Positions 1 to 11,219 of a stretch of DNA of 64,000 nt are shown here, one piece after another. The notes under the pieces are model-generated. The model made no database searches, was not told the DNA's origin, and saw nothing but the letters and a program-made list of their open reading frames with translations. A program made the translations under genes and the position numbers. The DNA is from Gracilaria gracilis (Eukaryota; Rhodophyta; Florideophyceae; Gracilariales; Gracilariaceae), in the NCBI GenBank assembly GCA_030374805.1, contig JARGSG010000209.1, positions 558,001 through 622,000 of the forward strand, read 5' to 3'. The first letter of the stretch is position 1; every line of letters starts with the position of its first letter.

Positions 1-550
1 TGTTGGAAAAGGTCGGTTTGAAGTTTGAGACACTGGCAGGCGGAGGGGATGGCGTTGTGGAAGGCTCAATTGAAGACGGCAAGGTCGTGGAGGAGAGAGA
101 TGAGTTCGTCTGCCTTGCGGTAACCTAGGGTGGAAGCGATGGAAGAAATGCAGAGGAACATTAGTTCGAGGTGGGGGTTGTTGGGGAGAGGGAAGGAGTG
201 GGGCGGTGGAGTAGGTACGAAGGGGGAGAGGGAGCAGACGGGGATGCCTACGATATGGTAGGCTTCTTGGAGATGGAGGGAGAGGGAGAGCTGTTGCTGG
301 TAGTAGGAGTCGCCGTCGGCGATGGGGACGTTATCAGAAGAACGATTGGCGAGAGGAGGTGGGGTTGGTGATGGGAGTTGGGGTGTGGACTTGTGACGTT
401 TTGTGCGTGGGGGAAAGTAAGGGACGTTGCCGCCATGGAGAGGATACGATTGCTGGCGGTGATACAGTTGGGGCGTCTTCTTTGGTGCCTTTGAATGGCG
501 GGGAGGGTGCGAGCGAAGAAGGAGCAGCCTTCAAAGCAGCAACTAGGCAT
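1..550 (-). pseudogene. Plavaka-like DNA transposase, N-terminal fragment (copy 1)
   Basis: From the ATG at 550 the minus strand starts with a C2H2-like finger (CFEGC followed by HQRRRPNC), matching the finger that opens the longer copy at 44018-40812. Further in, in another frame near 130-60, it reads LGYRKADELISLLHD, which aligns with LGHREADELTGLLRN of that copy. The piece is cut by the window edge, so the catalytic core is not visible. The frame changes between the two matching blocks, so this copy is dead. Plavaka elements are a CACTA-related superfamily known mainly from fungi; the family assignment rests on the longer copies. Confidence 0.6.
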
Positions 551-1046
551 GGCGGCGACCGGTGTGGTACTGTTGGTGGAGAGGAGGTTACGTAGCGGTA
601 AGCTAAATATGGCGCACGGAGAGTAGGACGGAGTGATGGGGGAGGTGCCACGTGATGCGAAGGCGTTTCAAAAGTGAGAGAATAAACGGCGGATATCTGA
701 TGTGAGAGTTGTTGAATAGATGGGCTGTATCTCTATTGAGAGTTTCTATTCGAGGAGTTTGTATTCTTCTAATCGTATTTCATAAGCAGCTATCTATGTA
801 TATATATCCCTATTTAGGGATATATATCCCTATTCGGCGCAGTAAAGTTCTAATTCCCCCCACTTACACACTTACATTGGGTTCGGAAACTAGCATGAAC
901 GGAAGTAACATCCTAGTTCTTCTTCCATCCAAACTAGCAATGATGGAAATAATCGTGAATGATTCTTTCCTTACAAACGAGCAGAAGTAGAAATGTCGAA
1001 ATATTTACGGAAATTAAGCACATCCAAATACGGATAAATTAAACGG

Positions 1047-1096
1047 TTTTTCGATCATTTTGATTCGGTCATTTTTGACAGTAAAACTAGCATTCT
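1047..1096 (-). repeat. 50-bp block shared, inverted, with 23953-24002
   Basis: On the minus strand this reads GAATGCTAG, then a segment rich in CAAAAATGACCGA and AAAATGATCGAAAA. The same block, with few mismatches, occurs on the plus strand just after the decayed hAT gene near 23953-24002. It is either the tail of the hAT-like family or another dispersed repeat. Confidence 0.5.
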
Positions 1097-1478
1097 GATA
1101 ACACCGACGCTGTATTACATGCTTCAGTAGCTTACGCAGGTCGGTTGCCTTTATGCGCCACCCGAGTTTAAGAAAGCAAAATGCGCTAAATATTGAATCA
1201 CCGGATTTGGTGTGTTCGGTTGTCCCTCAGATATCGCGAGCCCATCAAAAGTAGTCTTGTTTCTCTTTACGTGCTGCACTGCTGGTTGTTTCAATAAAAG
1301 CGGTGAACCAAGCACCAGTGATGTCTTGAGCTCAACTCTTAACAGGATTCTCGCGGAATGATGGTCTTCAGTCTGTCCTTTATCTAATTGCATATATTTC
1401 ATAGAAACATGTGAGAGAACGTAGGTATAACCAGGGTGCTAAGATTGGGAAGAATATTGATCACCTACTGCAGGGAAT

Positions 1479-1518
1479 GCTTAAATGGTATTACTCCGCT
1501 GAGTAATAGCATTTAAGC
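1479..1518. repeat. Perfect-stem inverted repeat (18-bp arms, 4-nt loop)
   Basis: Arms 1479-1496 and 1501-1518 are complementary at 17 of 18 positions around the loop CGCT. Weaker complementarity continues outward (about 1458-1540). No coding sequence flanks it. It may be a small fold-back transposon or the tip of a longer one. Confidence 0.6.
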
Positions 1519-1993
1519 CTTACCAGCAGTAGATCTCCATGGGTTGTAAGTAGAACCTGCTACTTATAAATACGACTCTAATCAATGCAAGTCGAGTTTT
1601 CTTAATCGATACAATTTTATTGACTACTATACTATTCCCACTGATATAGGTAGTACTTCACTGTAACAAATAAGAAGAATTCCTACGAATGTTTAAAAGA
1701 GAACAAACCCCTTTACAGTACACCAATTCCGTTCAATCTCTAAGTGAGAAGAAGAGGTTTATGAATGAATAATTGAAGAAAAGGGCATAAAAGCATCACA
1801 GGAGATAAGGTTGAAGATTGTGTTTATGAGAGAAATGGGGTTAGACAAGGCATGGAAAGTGAGAAATTGTAGTATTTTCGGAGCCACGTGGGTTCTACTA
1901 AGCAATGGCACTGAAGGAAAAATGAAGAGTTTTGAATTTTCTCTGAAAACAATTAGTTGGCTGGATATTGACATAGAGTAGAAATTGGATACC

Positions 1994-2045
1994 TAAGGTC
2001 GTGCGCCGCAAGTGGGTGTGTGACCGACAGTTCCAGGGCTTCGCG
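1994..2045 (+). repeat. Fragment resembling the leader upstream of gene D
   Basis: The segment encodes RRKWVCDRQFQG and resembles RKWVC.RQCHGC upstream of gene D at about 33720-33770 and 63415-63470 in base sequence as well (GCAAGTGGGTGTGTG). It looks like a third, scattered remnant of the composite element. The match is short. Confidence 0.35.
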
Positions 2046-2493
2046 CACCCTACAAGCATCAAAAGTGGACCATTCCGTATCTGTAATGGAGCGTACAGTG
2101 GCCAATTGCATACGGGAGGGATCGAAATGAGTCCGGCACAAGGCCATGTGGCAGGGGCCGATTTTTTGAAATATATTTATGATGACTGATAGTGTCCTGC
2201 AGTGGTCCGGACCATGGCACGTGTTGCAAACATTGTCGATATGAGTTCCACGTAGCCGCAGAGATGTCCTTTTGCCGTTGCTCAACCTTCCTCTACATCA
2301 CCCCGCCCACGGCGCCACGCCCACGAAGCCATTTTCGGCCTGCCTTCGCCCCAATCTGAAGCGCTTTGGGTTGCACTAATCTGATGGTTGGAATGAACTG
2401 AAAGATGAAGGGAATCCTTATCCTGAAGTATGAACGTAATTGGTCGGGGGAGGTAACGGATGTGTTCTGAATTTCTGTGATATGAAGAGGCTT

Positions 2494-3056
2494 TCAAACG
2501 CGTGGGAGGCTGATAAAAAGGAGCATCTTCAGTACGGCCCTGTTTTTCAAGGTAATCGATTTCGACCCTGAGCCTTTTGATTGGTCTTTACTCCGCAGTG
2601 GCAGCCATCGTGGGACGTTTCTCAAAATCCGATCGCGTTCCTCTCGTCGTTGTGTGATGAAGACAGCATCACCGCCTTTCGCTTCATCAAAAAAAGCTAG
2701 CTGACTGGAAACGGCTATTTCTTCCTCTTCCATGTCAATAGAGTTGGCGAGGAACACAGAAAGCCAACCTGAGTTTCTCAAGGGCGTTTGCGCAATTGAA
2801 CGTACTTCCAAAAGCTTTGATTCAGCCTGGATTGGGGCTCTGGGAGGTATAAACTCTTCGACAAAATGCAAACATCCGCATTTAGAAGTGCGTGATAGCT
2901 AAATGCCTTTTTCTTGAACCCTGCACCAGCTAGGCGATGCTCAATTCTGTCGTTTTGGTAATCTCTTGTTCCACAATAGAACTTGTTGGCCTTCATGCCA
3001 TCTATAAATGTACACGGTACCGGTAGTAGTAGAAAACCTGAGGGTTTTCGAAGCAC
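2494..3056 (-). other. Unrecognised overlapping frames, possible exons
   Basis: Two overlapping minus-strand frames (3056-2778 and 2871-2494) could be parts of one gene joined by an intron or a frameshift. The downstream frame has an acidic stretch (MEEEEIAV) and a basic tail; the upstream frame is basic. No domain is recognised, and neither length nor codon pattern proves coding. Confidence 0.2.
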
Positions 3057-3153
3057 AAAGCTGGTGCAACCATGCTATCTACCCTTGGTTACCGAGAGTA
3101 CCGTGTAGCGGTCCCTAGATACCGATGCGTAAGTCTTGCACCTTCGTGAGTTA

Positions 3154-3474
3154 TTACGACGGTAAAGACCGATACACTGGACGAGACCGATACACCACCA
3201 TTGTAGGCAGCATACTCAATTCAAATGCAAAGAACATTATGCTTCCACCCGTAGGTGTGCCTTCAAGGCCTCCTTGATGTGCAACTGCTTGCGATACCGC
3301 ACTACGTAGCACAATCCAGCAATAAACATAACCATCAATGCGTTGACCAACAATATCTTTGCCGGGTTCACTAGCACATAGATAACCGCTAATATTTTCG
3401 TTTCTACCATGTTTCATCTGTAGTACAAAGCCCTTCTCCAATTGATGATCCACGGAAACCATGAAAAGTCCCAC
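3154..3474 (-). mobile_element. Possible Ty1/copia RNase H remnant
   Basis: The minus strand carries a pattern like the copia RNase H tail: a region ending DIVGQRIDGYVYCW, then VSQAVAHQGGLEGT, in the order expected from the family's 'S.D....T.GYV.....W.S..Q..VA.S..E.E'. Similar faint traces may reach to about 5960. It is broken and old, and the call is weak. Confidence 0.3.
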
Positions 3475-3479
3475 TTGCC

Positions 3480-6400
3480 CTTTCTATGGATCTGCTTTGA
3501 GCACTGGAATATCTATTTGATGCTCTCCCATAAACGCCTAAGATACGATCTTTTGCAAGGGCCAGATTCTTTAAACTTGTTTCCCTTCAAGTAAGCTTGG
3601 AATTGCACACTCATGAACCCATCTCCCTGGCCCGACTTGTTCACTTGCAACAAGAACAATCAGAACGATCCAAAGTATCCCACCAAGGTACTGTGGGTCC
3701 GTCTTGGCTCGATTTGCCGCGCTCTCGCGCTGTGAGAAAGAAGATAGACGAAGGCGAGTGATTGGGCACCAGAGAGAGTCCGCCGTTGCATGCGGATGCC
3801 CCCAGATCTCCTGTTGAGATTCTGGAATTCTTTATAAAGTAGGGAATCTCTGCCACCTACGTTTGTTGGTGGCAGATGGGTTGAGTCTGCATTCAAACCT
3901 GCAAGGGTTGTATTTCCCAGTTGAGCGCTACAACGCTAGCTGCGTAGCACCTATCGCGCTTCCACTGCTGATCTGACGACTTTTTCAGGTCGGTCAACAC
4001 TGCCTCCATGAGAAATTCTTCCCAAGTATTTGTCATTCAAGAAAGAGCAGTAATGGTGGGCAGCACATTTTCCTGCACTGAACTGCTACGTGCTTTCCCC
4101 CATTTCTTTGTACTTGAAAGTGATTGGTGGCTTCATTTTACCATAAGGTTTTAAGTTGCCTGTTATCGGCGATCAACTATTCCATTCTGCATTCCTCGTC
4201 AGCGCACGCCGTCAGCATCTTGCCGGCGGGTACGCTTTGCCACGGGATCCAAACCAGAATGTGAAACCAACCAAACTTCTATCCGATTGCTGCATCCCTT
4301 CTTAACTTGACGAATCTTGCTTCGTATCCAGCTGTGTAAAGTTGTTCGATGCAATTCCATGTAAAACTGTCTACGTCTTCGTAGAGGGTAGGGTTTTTGA
4401 TTTCCATTCAGCACCTTCTGAGCTGTTAGCAACTCTGGCATCGGAAAAGCTGATGCTTCACATCCAACCAGCTCCCGTTGAATTTCTGCAGCGTAGGCAC
4501 GACTACTGTTTCCCATTCAACTGCTTCAAACCTGTTCCGCACCAGCGGGGACAAGCCATGGCTACCGATGCAACTGATGATGTATACGATATCTTCACGA
4601 CCGGTTCCCGCTCCTGGATGCTCTCAGTGTAGCATGGTGATACTTCTCCGCCGGGTTAGCGTGCAGAATTTCCTGCTGCAGCTCCGCTATTTCCGCTGGC
4701 TTAAGAAGCCATTGAAGAAAAATCGTGGACCATCACGGCCTTCAATTCTTGCGGAACTCCTCGGGTAGCCATTGCCACACCTTGAAGTCTCAGGGCCTTC
4801 AAATGGCTTTCTGTCGTGACCACCGCGATGTCCTCTACCACGAAGTACTGCCAACGTTGAGCAAAGAAAGTCGTGGGTCCCGTCTGCTGCCTGCAGTTCA
4901 CTGGACTCTACAGCTCTTCGCCCCTGCATGCAGTCCAGCGTCTTCTGGACGCCATCCCGCACAGCTTCTCGCTACTGCAGAAAGTTCTTCTGTGCTAGAC
5001 TGTTCGACATCAGGGGGCAGTGTGCTCTCCATGCATCGTTTCTTCTAAGGATTATAAATCTGCATCCGTTCCCAACGTGGCGTTTAGTGGCCGTTGCAGT
5101 CCGTCGTACTCCGAAGCATTCGGCTGCTGCAAGCGATCCAGTTCATTTTGGCGAACGGACTCTCACACCTCCTCCGGGCTGCGTAATACTCCATAATTCA
5201 GGACTCTGCGGCTTCAGAATTTACTATACTGGACGGCAACGAATCTTAGAAGTCCCTGACAGAATTTCCTCGCTTGCGGCCTGTTGTGCTGTTTATTGCC
5301 CTGTCTGCGTTCGCCTACCGCCATGATGCGTACCTAAACAGCCTTCGACAGCGTCTTCTTGCTGCGGGCCATCGGGCCTATAGGTTCACATAAAGCACAT
5401 ATACGGTTTGACATTACACAAACGACTGCACAATACCCCTAGCGTGATACGGCAAGACGTTCTTCGGTCTAGAGTGAACGTGGAATCTGTACAGCGTATG
5501 ATATATTCTTTCATATGCGGCGTAAGTCCCTGAGCGGTTCGAACCAGTCCCAGTTCGCTGTTAAATTGCGTAGGGTGCAGACCTTCGTACTTCCGTTTGA
5601 AGTTAAGATGTACAGTGACACTAAGTGTAGGTCATAGGCCTGTCGTTTTCATGGACAGTTTGCCTCAGCTGTTTACCCATTGGTGTCTACACGTACACTT
5701 TCTGAGTCAAAAACGTGCGCTATATTCCGCCGCGTTCCGTTAGTGAAGTAGTACTGGCGGCCAGTCTTTACGTTGATGTTGATGCACACCTTTATCGAGC
5801 CTTGTCGGTCAATGCCACCACTGCCACCCGGCTTGTAACTCATCGACCCGTCACCGTTCTTGTTCCAGCCAGGCGCACCTGGCAGACTCCATGCGGGAAC
5901 GAAACCCTTATCGCCCTGTACTCTGTAGGCACAAGAGGCACTAGGTCTCAGCACAGGCGGAGCAGGTGCAGCAGGGCTCAGTCATGGTACAGGGGGAGCT
6001 GGCGTAGGGGCCTGTCGTGTAGGAGCGACGAAATTGAAACAGTTCTTGAATATTGCCAGTCGACGGCACATAGACACATCAAAACGACGACTTCCAACGT
6101 TTCAGTACTTACAAGCAGCTTGTCGGCACGATTGCGGTTGAACACTCATCCATCTGTACGGAATACATACCCGTGAGGATCCGGCTGTCCACGGAATGCA
6201 TCTGGGCCCCTCTGAACCACATTGAATGGCGAAGTAGTTTGTCACTGCCTGGAGCGAAGGTGCATGCCAGAACAACCAAGAATGACACGACGATGGCGAT
6301 TCACATGATGAAGAGGAATGATTTGTCCCAAGTTGTTCTCAATCTCGTCGAGAGGATTGCAGCGTGCTGCAGGTTACTGTGAGCTTCCGAGCCTGGGAGA

Positions 6401-6930
6401 AAGCATGGACGGGGGTAAAGGGCTTTTAAGTAAGGAAACTTACGGCTGCTCTCGACGAGCGAGAATCAAACCAGCTCGTGGTGTGGCGCAGCCATGTGGC
6501 GAGCTCACAATCATTCACGAGCAAACAGACATGAGGTCAAGTGAAACCTTGGAGATAATCTGAGCAAAACGCGCCCATTGTGTCAGCTTTAAAATGTGGT
6601 GGTTAAAGCCGGGGTTGGGGGACAGGCATCCTCCGACAGTGGCGGAGCCAAAGATGAAGAAGGTGGCGCTCATCTGTACCAAAGCGCTTTGTGAAAATAG
6701 AAAAGAGGCGTCGAATGGAAACGGTGACGTGGCGCGGTGGCTCTGGAGGTGGATCGCGAAGGCGCTGCATGCAATTCGTAGCATCACTGCGTTCAAACAG
6801 TACGCAGTCGTGCGAGCAAGCACGAATCCACGGAACGAAAGACTAGCTTGCCACGTGTGTGGCCACGTGTGGCGCGGCGTGGCTCCGGCTCGGAAATTAA
6901 TGAGCGCCTGACTCAATTGCACGCGCCAGA
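3480..6930. other. No recognisable gene (3.4 kb)
   Basis: There are several frames of 60-150 codons on both strands, but none has a recognisable domain and they overlap one another. The stretch may be decayed retroelement sequence continuing from the copia-like trace. Confidence 0.35.
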
Positions 6931-7137
6931 TCGCGGCGATGCAATCTCTCATAACTAGCAATTTGGCAGATTTTGGAACGGGCGCCGCCACCCATTACAT
7001 CTGCTGCGCCCGGCAAAGAAAGCGCGTGGCCAATATCAATACGTGGGCGCCTCTGCAGTGCAGAGCGCAAACTTGGCACAGTCTGCATGCTCAGCCCGCT
7101 GCTCACGCCGAGGACGTCGTGCGCGCCGAAAGCACGC

Positions 7138-7500
7138 TGCCGCTCGACCGCCCCAGTCATGCTCATCGCTGCGCCCGCTGCGCGCACTCTGCCGCTAGAA
7201 CGCTGCCTCCATGCGCGCCGCCGCTCGTACTCCGTCGTTGGACCACCACGGCCATGCGGGCTGCCGCTTGCAATTTAACGTTCGACTGCCGCCACCATGG
7301 GCGCCGACGCGCGCACTCTGTCGCTCAACCGTCGCCGCCTTGTGCGCTGCCTCCCGCACTCCGCCGTTCGACCAACGCCGTCAGCGGGCTGCCGCGCGCA
7401 CTTTGTCGTTTACCTGCAGCCACCATGCGCGCCTCCGCATGCCCTCCGCGCATTCAGCGGTTCGACTGTCTCCACGATACGCGCCGCCGTACCACCGATT
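7138..7500 (+). repeat. Degenerate minisatellite, about 43-bp unit, about 8 copies
   Basis: Successive units of about 40-52 bp begin near 7139, 7190, 7233, 7279, 7318, 7361, 7403 and 7454. Most share a core like CCGTTCGACCGCCGCCACCA and end with GCGCGCACT. Because the period is not a multiple of three, all three frames stay open as Arg/Ala/Pro/His-rich peptides, so the long frames here (for example 6939-7526) are probably by-products of the repeat rather than a gene. Confidence 0.6.
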
Positions 7501-7715
7501 ATCCGCGGGCTACACCGCAAGCGTAGATGCGATGCGCACGCGCGCCGCAGAACAGATGGTCAAGCATACCGCGGGCTGAGCGTGCGGATGGTGGCGGCGA
7601 GCACATGCGCAACATTGCCGCCATTGCCGACGACATGACGCGGTCGTCACTGTCGCCGTCGCCCTCGCGTGGGCGGCTATAATCGGTGGAACGCGTGGAT
7701 TACGGCGTGCGCGTG

Positions 7716-8306
7716 AAGCTGGTGTCGTACCATATCTGGTACGCATGCAGCTGTTTTGCATTGGTGGGGCTGAAGCTGGCGCACAGGGGCGGCTAGTACA
7801 CGTTCTCGTCGCAGATTTCGCTGGCGCTGGGACAGCTAATCAAGTTAGCACTAAGCACGGCGTTCATCTGTTGCTATCGGCGCAGCGTGCGAGCCGTGTA
7901 CGCTTGCGTGCGAGAGGAGAGCACCTACAGGCTGGGCTGCCATATGCTGGCGCTGGGCGCGCTTTACTGCTTCAACAAGGCACTCGTATTCTGGTGGTGG
8001 TTTGGGTGACCCGTGCTCTACTAAGCTCTTAAATAGCGACGCTGCTGTGATAAGCGCGCTCATGCTGTAATTTGTGCGCGGGCTCACGTCTACTGTTTCC
8101 CCATGGATACTGATGTTCGTACGATGTTGAATATGATTGTGGCGCACTTTGATTAGTGGAAAGGTCGAGTTCACCCCCACGCTTACGTATAAGACGCGCT
8201 GCTACTGAGCCTGCTTAGCTGTTCGCTGATGAATGTCTGGAACGAGCATGTGACCAAACGATTCGAAAACGCTTCGCTGGCGTTGACGAACGTGTACTTC
8301 TATCCC
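7716..8306 (+). pseudogene. Nucleotide-sugar-transporter-like pseudogene
   Basis: The plus strand reads YTFSSQISLALGQLIKLALS, then LGCHMLALGALYCFNKALVF, then after a frame change DPCSTKLLNSDAAVISALML and FVRGLTST, and finally WNEHVTKRFENASLALTNVY. This is the block order of the nucleotide-sugar transporter family: the 'sE..Kl..s' helix, 'lgaLYa..N.l.f', 'dp.tyqll....ivisAlm', 'R.Ls..qw', and the 'NE...k......s....N...Y' helix. Such proteins are multi-pass membrane carriers that move nucleotide sugars into the Golgi or ER. Several stops and frame changes show it is dead. It is the only trace of what may be a host gene in the left half. The alternative is another member of the drug/metabolite transporter superfamily. 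Confidence 0.45.
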
Positions 8307-8600
8307 GAGCGATCAACGATGCACTTCGTACACACACTGACGACAACGCGCGCTACGCTAAGTACGACGGCATCAGTTTGGACCCTAGCAGCGAGAGGCA
8401 ACGCGCGCGGCGAGCGGCAGCGCAGCTCCACAATGCGTGCAGTTACTGCCGACGCAGGTAATAGCACACGTGCTGATAGTACGTGAGACGTCTATGGCGC
8501 TGCGCAAAGATCTGTTTTAAAGAAGTCAAAGCAAAGTCTAACGAGCAAAGAGGGCTCAAGGACGCTGTAGAGTTCGACGAGAAGGCGAGTAGATCAAGCT

Positions 8601-9161
8601 GTGTATCTCTACCGATACTCTTCCTACATACACTGCCTGTGGGGATTTGAGCGTAGAAAAGACCATCGCATCATGATGGGTTTCGGAGAAGCCGTACACG
8701 AGACGGCAAGTTTGGAATTGCCATGCATCAAATCGAACTCATCTCCAATCGCTCCAATCAGCCGTTTTCACATCCCGGCGATGCACATGGAAGCCATATT
8801 GAGTCGCGCCAAGAGTAATATATGCTGCTGCGCCATCACCTACCGCCGCTTTGCACGCCTCGCAGCAGCCGTGAGTCGCGTGTGCGCTTCGAATGCTCAA
8901 CGTTTTAGAGCCGAGCTCTACGACCGTGGAGCCAAACGCACTACCTTCGTCATTACTGTTCCTTCATTACTGTTCCTCGCTGTGGTTTGTTTCACACATG
9001 GTTTTCGTCACTTCTGTTTCGTCATCTATGTTTTGTGGGTCTCAATCGCGCTCGTTGTTCTGTGGCATACGCATTCATGCACCGCTTGTATCATTACGTC
9101 GATGCTCCGTACGAGATGGTGCGCTTTCGTTGTTTATATCCGCGTCGACTTATGGGCGTGA
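8601..9161 (+). other. Unrecognised 186-codon frame
   Basis: The first ATG in the frame lies inside. Near its C terminus is a strongly hydrophobic run (LLFLAVVCFTHGFRHFCFVI and on) that could be one or two membrane segments. Other frames are also open, so coding is doubtful. It follows the transporter-like pseudogene and may be part of the same decayed locus. Confidence 0.2.
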
Positions 9162-9225
9162 AATTTGTGGAGAGGAAGGAGATCATCGTGTTTTAAGGTA
9201 ATGGATTGTGTGACTGGGCTACAAC

Positions 9226-9720
9226 TTAGCACTTCAGTGTGATGGGCCATGATTTCATCATTGTCGACAATCTGTCACGCCCCAAGTTTAATCTGGAGTT
9301 ATATAGTGTTGTTAACGCCCATCCGAAGCATGAGTGAGGGTCTGCTAATCTGAAAGAGCGTGTCTGGAAGGGATATGCCTTTTGTGTATTTGGACGTGGC
9401 ACATGAGCATGACAAATTGTTAAGGCTACTGTTGGGAGAGAAGCCTGATGCTTTTTTTCACTTTTCATAGCAGGGCGCTGCTTCTTGTTTCAAGATGGGG
9501 GCCAAACGAGCAGATGGTATTGGCAGCTACAACAATTTTAATGAATGGTTGTGAGAAAGGAAGGCAGTTCCACTATGTAATGAGGCAGAAGTGTGGTTTT
9601 TCTGTACGGTACCCATCTTATGTTGTTGTTCAAGATACACGAAAAAGACACGTAGCCAGGAGGGAAAGTATGGCGATGTAGGATACACACCATTGAGTTT
9701 TATAATCCATCTACTCCCCA
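9226..9720. other. No gene recognised
   Basis: Only short overlapping frames occur. I see no domain, repeat or RNA signature. Confidence 0.4.
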
Positions 9721-9722
9721 TA

Positions 9723-10622
9723 TCACTGGAGTTTGTGTGGTGGAGGAATGGATTTTCTAGGGCACTTCATTCCCCGCACTGGATGCGGTGATGCTGATTT
9801 TGCGGCGCGGGCCTTTGGAGGAGATTTTAATCCACTGGTTACATGTTCGGAATCCGAAATCCAAACTTCTGATGTTCTTACAATAGTGGCAAGATCAAAA
9901 TCATGTGTAACACGAATGACTATATCATCGGATGCCGGTGTGGTCTTTGCTGGTGTCAAGAAGTGGTTATATACACGCACAAGCCTTTCCTGGACTTGCA
10001 ATTCATACACATAATTGGCGTGTTCCAAATGCTTGCTTGAGACCGTAGTTTTGAGCTCATCATGGTTCCTTGATTCCTCGCTCGTGCTCATCAAATGGCC
10101 TGAAAGAACCGGAGAGGAGTTGGAAAATTCACCATCACCTGATAATACCTCAACAGTACTTGGCACGGGAGAGGGTGTATAGTGGGATGAGCTGCTTGTA
10201 TTTATGATCGAGTTGTTCTCAGAGCAACTATTGTTTGATCGTAATTCTCTTTTTCTCTTAGCGTATTCCGCATACCACGCATGTCGCCTGTCAAGACGCT
10301 TCTTTTTCGTTGCCGATGATTCGGAAACACGCTCGATCTTATATCGCCTCCGTTGGCTTCTATTTTCTCTTTTCCGGTTCTGTTCACATTCGCGCCAGAT
10401 TTTTTTCCTCAATGAATCACTAGAGGCACGGGGCGTCGAGGTTGGCTTTGCCAGATTATCTTTCCTTCCCCTCACAAAGTGTATATGTTCAACATTTCGA
10501 TGCGTGTCTGGGGCATATGACTCTTTTATAGATATGAACTTGGTCGTGCATGGTACCATTAATTTCTTCAAAGAGCAGTTCGAATCGTCTGGAAGAGTAA
10601 TCTCCCGATACCTACCAGACAT
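9723..10622 (-). CDS. Hypothetical basic protein, 299 codons
   Basis: An uninterrupted minus-strand frame runs from the ATG at 10622 (the open frame extends upstream to 10730 without another ATG). The product has a very basic Arg/Lys/Glu-rich middle, about residues 80-150 (for example KKRLDRRHAWYAEYAKRKRE), that could be a helix and a nuclear localisation signal. A Ser-rich linker follows, then a conserved-looking segment (RVYNHFLTPAKTTPASDD). No family is recognised. The basic helical block recalls a DNA-binding region but has no clear leucine zipper. It could be a host regulatory gene, an exon of one, or an accessory gene of a transposon. It is the longest intact frame in the left 11 kb. 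Confidence 0.4.
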   Translation of the reverse strand: MSGRYREITLPDDSNCSLKKLMVPCTTKFISIKESYAPDTHRNVEHIHFVRGRKDNLAKPTSTPRASSDSLRKKIWRECEQNRKRENRSQRRRYKIERVSESSATKKKRLDRRHAWYAEYAKRKRELRSNNSCSENNSIINTSSSSHYTPSPVPSTVEVLSGDGEFSNSSPVLSGHLMSTSEESRNHDELKTTVSSKHLEHANYVYELQVQERLVRVYNHFLTPAKTTPASDDIVIRVTHDFDLATIVRTSEVWISDSEHVTSGLKSPPKARAAKSASPHPVRGMKCPRKSIPPPHKLQ

Positions 10623-10718
10623 ATCGCCGAGCTGAAGACGGTCTGTTATGACCACACCGGCATGTTTTTTGACGGAATCTCTCCGTATGCCGAGGGGATT
10701 ATATGTGGGAAAGGCCGT

Positions 10719-10748
10719 GTAACATGCCACAAACCTGTGGCATGTTAC
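10719..10748. repeat. Perfect hairpin, 13-bp arms
   Basis: Arms GTAACATGCCACA (10719-10731) and TGTGGCATGTTAC (10736-10748) flank the loop AACC. It lies about 100 bp upstream of the first ATG of the minus-strand 299-codon frame. It could be a binding palindrome or a transposon footprint. Confidence 0.65.
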
Positions 10749-11019
10749 AAGGTGCTTTACAGAGTAATGAATACCTGTAGGGTTATCCGAGGAACAGCAG
10801 AGCCATTACATGTACCGTTTTTATTGGAGCCCCCTGTGAGCTCCACTTACAAGGGTACAATGGTACAGTTGGAATTTCAAGATTGCGATAGGTATTGCTC
10901 AGCTTACTGCTTCCGCTCTTCTACATTCTTGCTTTCTCCTTGCCATTCAACGCACGCTCTTCTATCATCAGACCCAGCTGGAGGCGGTCCAAGCGAGGTA
11001 ATCACCGCCCAGCGCTTGC

Positions 11020-11215
11020 TCAATAAGCTGCTGGTGCTCAAATCTGCAGTTCTTACCCTCTACTACAAGCTGTTGGTGTCCGACCTCGTTGTAGAGCCTG
11101 ACCATGATCAAATCTACCATCTGTGTGATCCTTTACGAGCTCAGATGTCGCACAATGCGCCTATTTTGTTCATCTTTGGTACCAGAGGCGAGGCCGAAGA
11201 CATCATGTGTACCCA
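11020..11215 (+). pseudogene. Plavaka-like transposase fragment (copy 2)
   Basis: The plus strand encodes DQIYHLCDPLRAQMSHNAPI and LFIFGTRGE. These align with DKVYRVCHPLLASYCADIPE and LSIFHGTK of the copy at 44018-40812, with a small deletion between the blocks. The rest of the gene is not recognisable, so this is a short old remnant. Confidence 0.45.
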
Positions 11216-11219
11216 TCGA

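Larger units (their letters stand above)
600..1978. other. AT-rich stretch without a recognisable gene
   Basis: Only short frames occur here. A small repeat of the type TATATATCCCTATT lies at about 797-833. Two inset features are listed separately: a 50-bp block shared with the hAT region and an 18-bp-arm hairpin. I see nothing else to support. Confidence 0.5.

Noticed and set aside
6939-7526. 195-codon plus-strand frame as a gene
   Set aside because: Much of the frame lies in a 43-bp minisatellite and the other frames are equally open.
9226-9720. Retroelement pol trace (WKGYAFCVFGRG-like words)
   Set aside because: Too short and not followed by any matching block.
10844-10870. CACTTACAAGGGTACAATGG as the left end of the CACTA element
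   Set aside because: It shares some words with the right terminus (TACAAG, GGTAC) but needs gaps, lacks the final A of CACTA, and is 1.1 kb from the transposase end.
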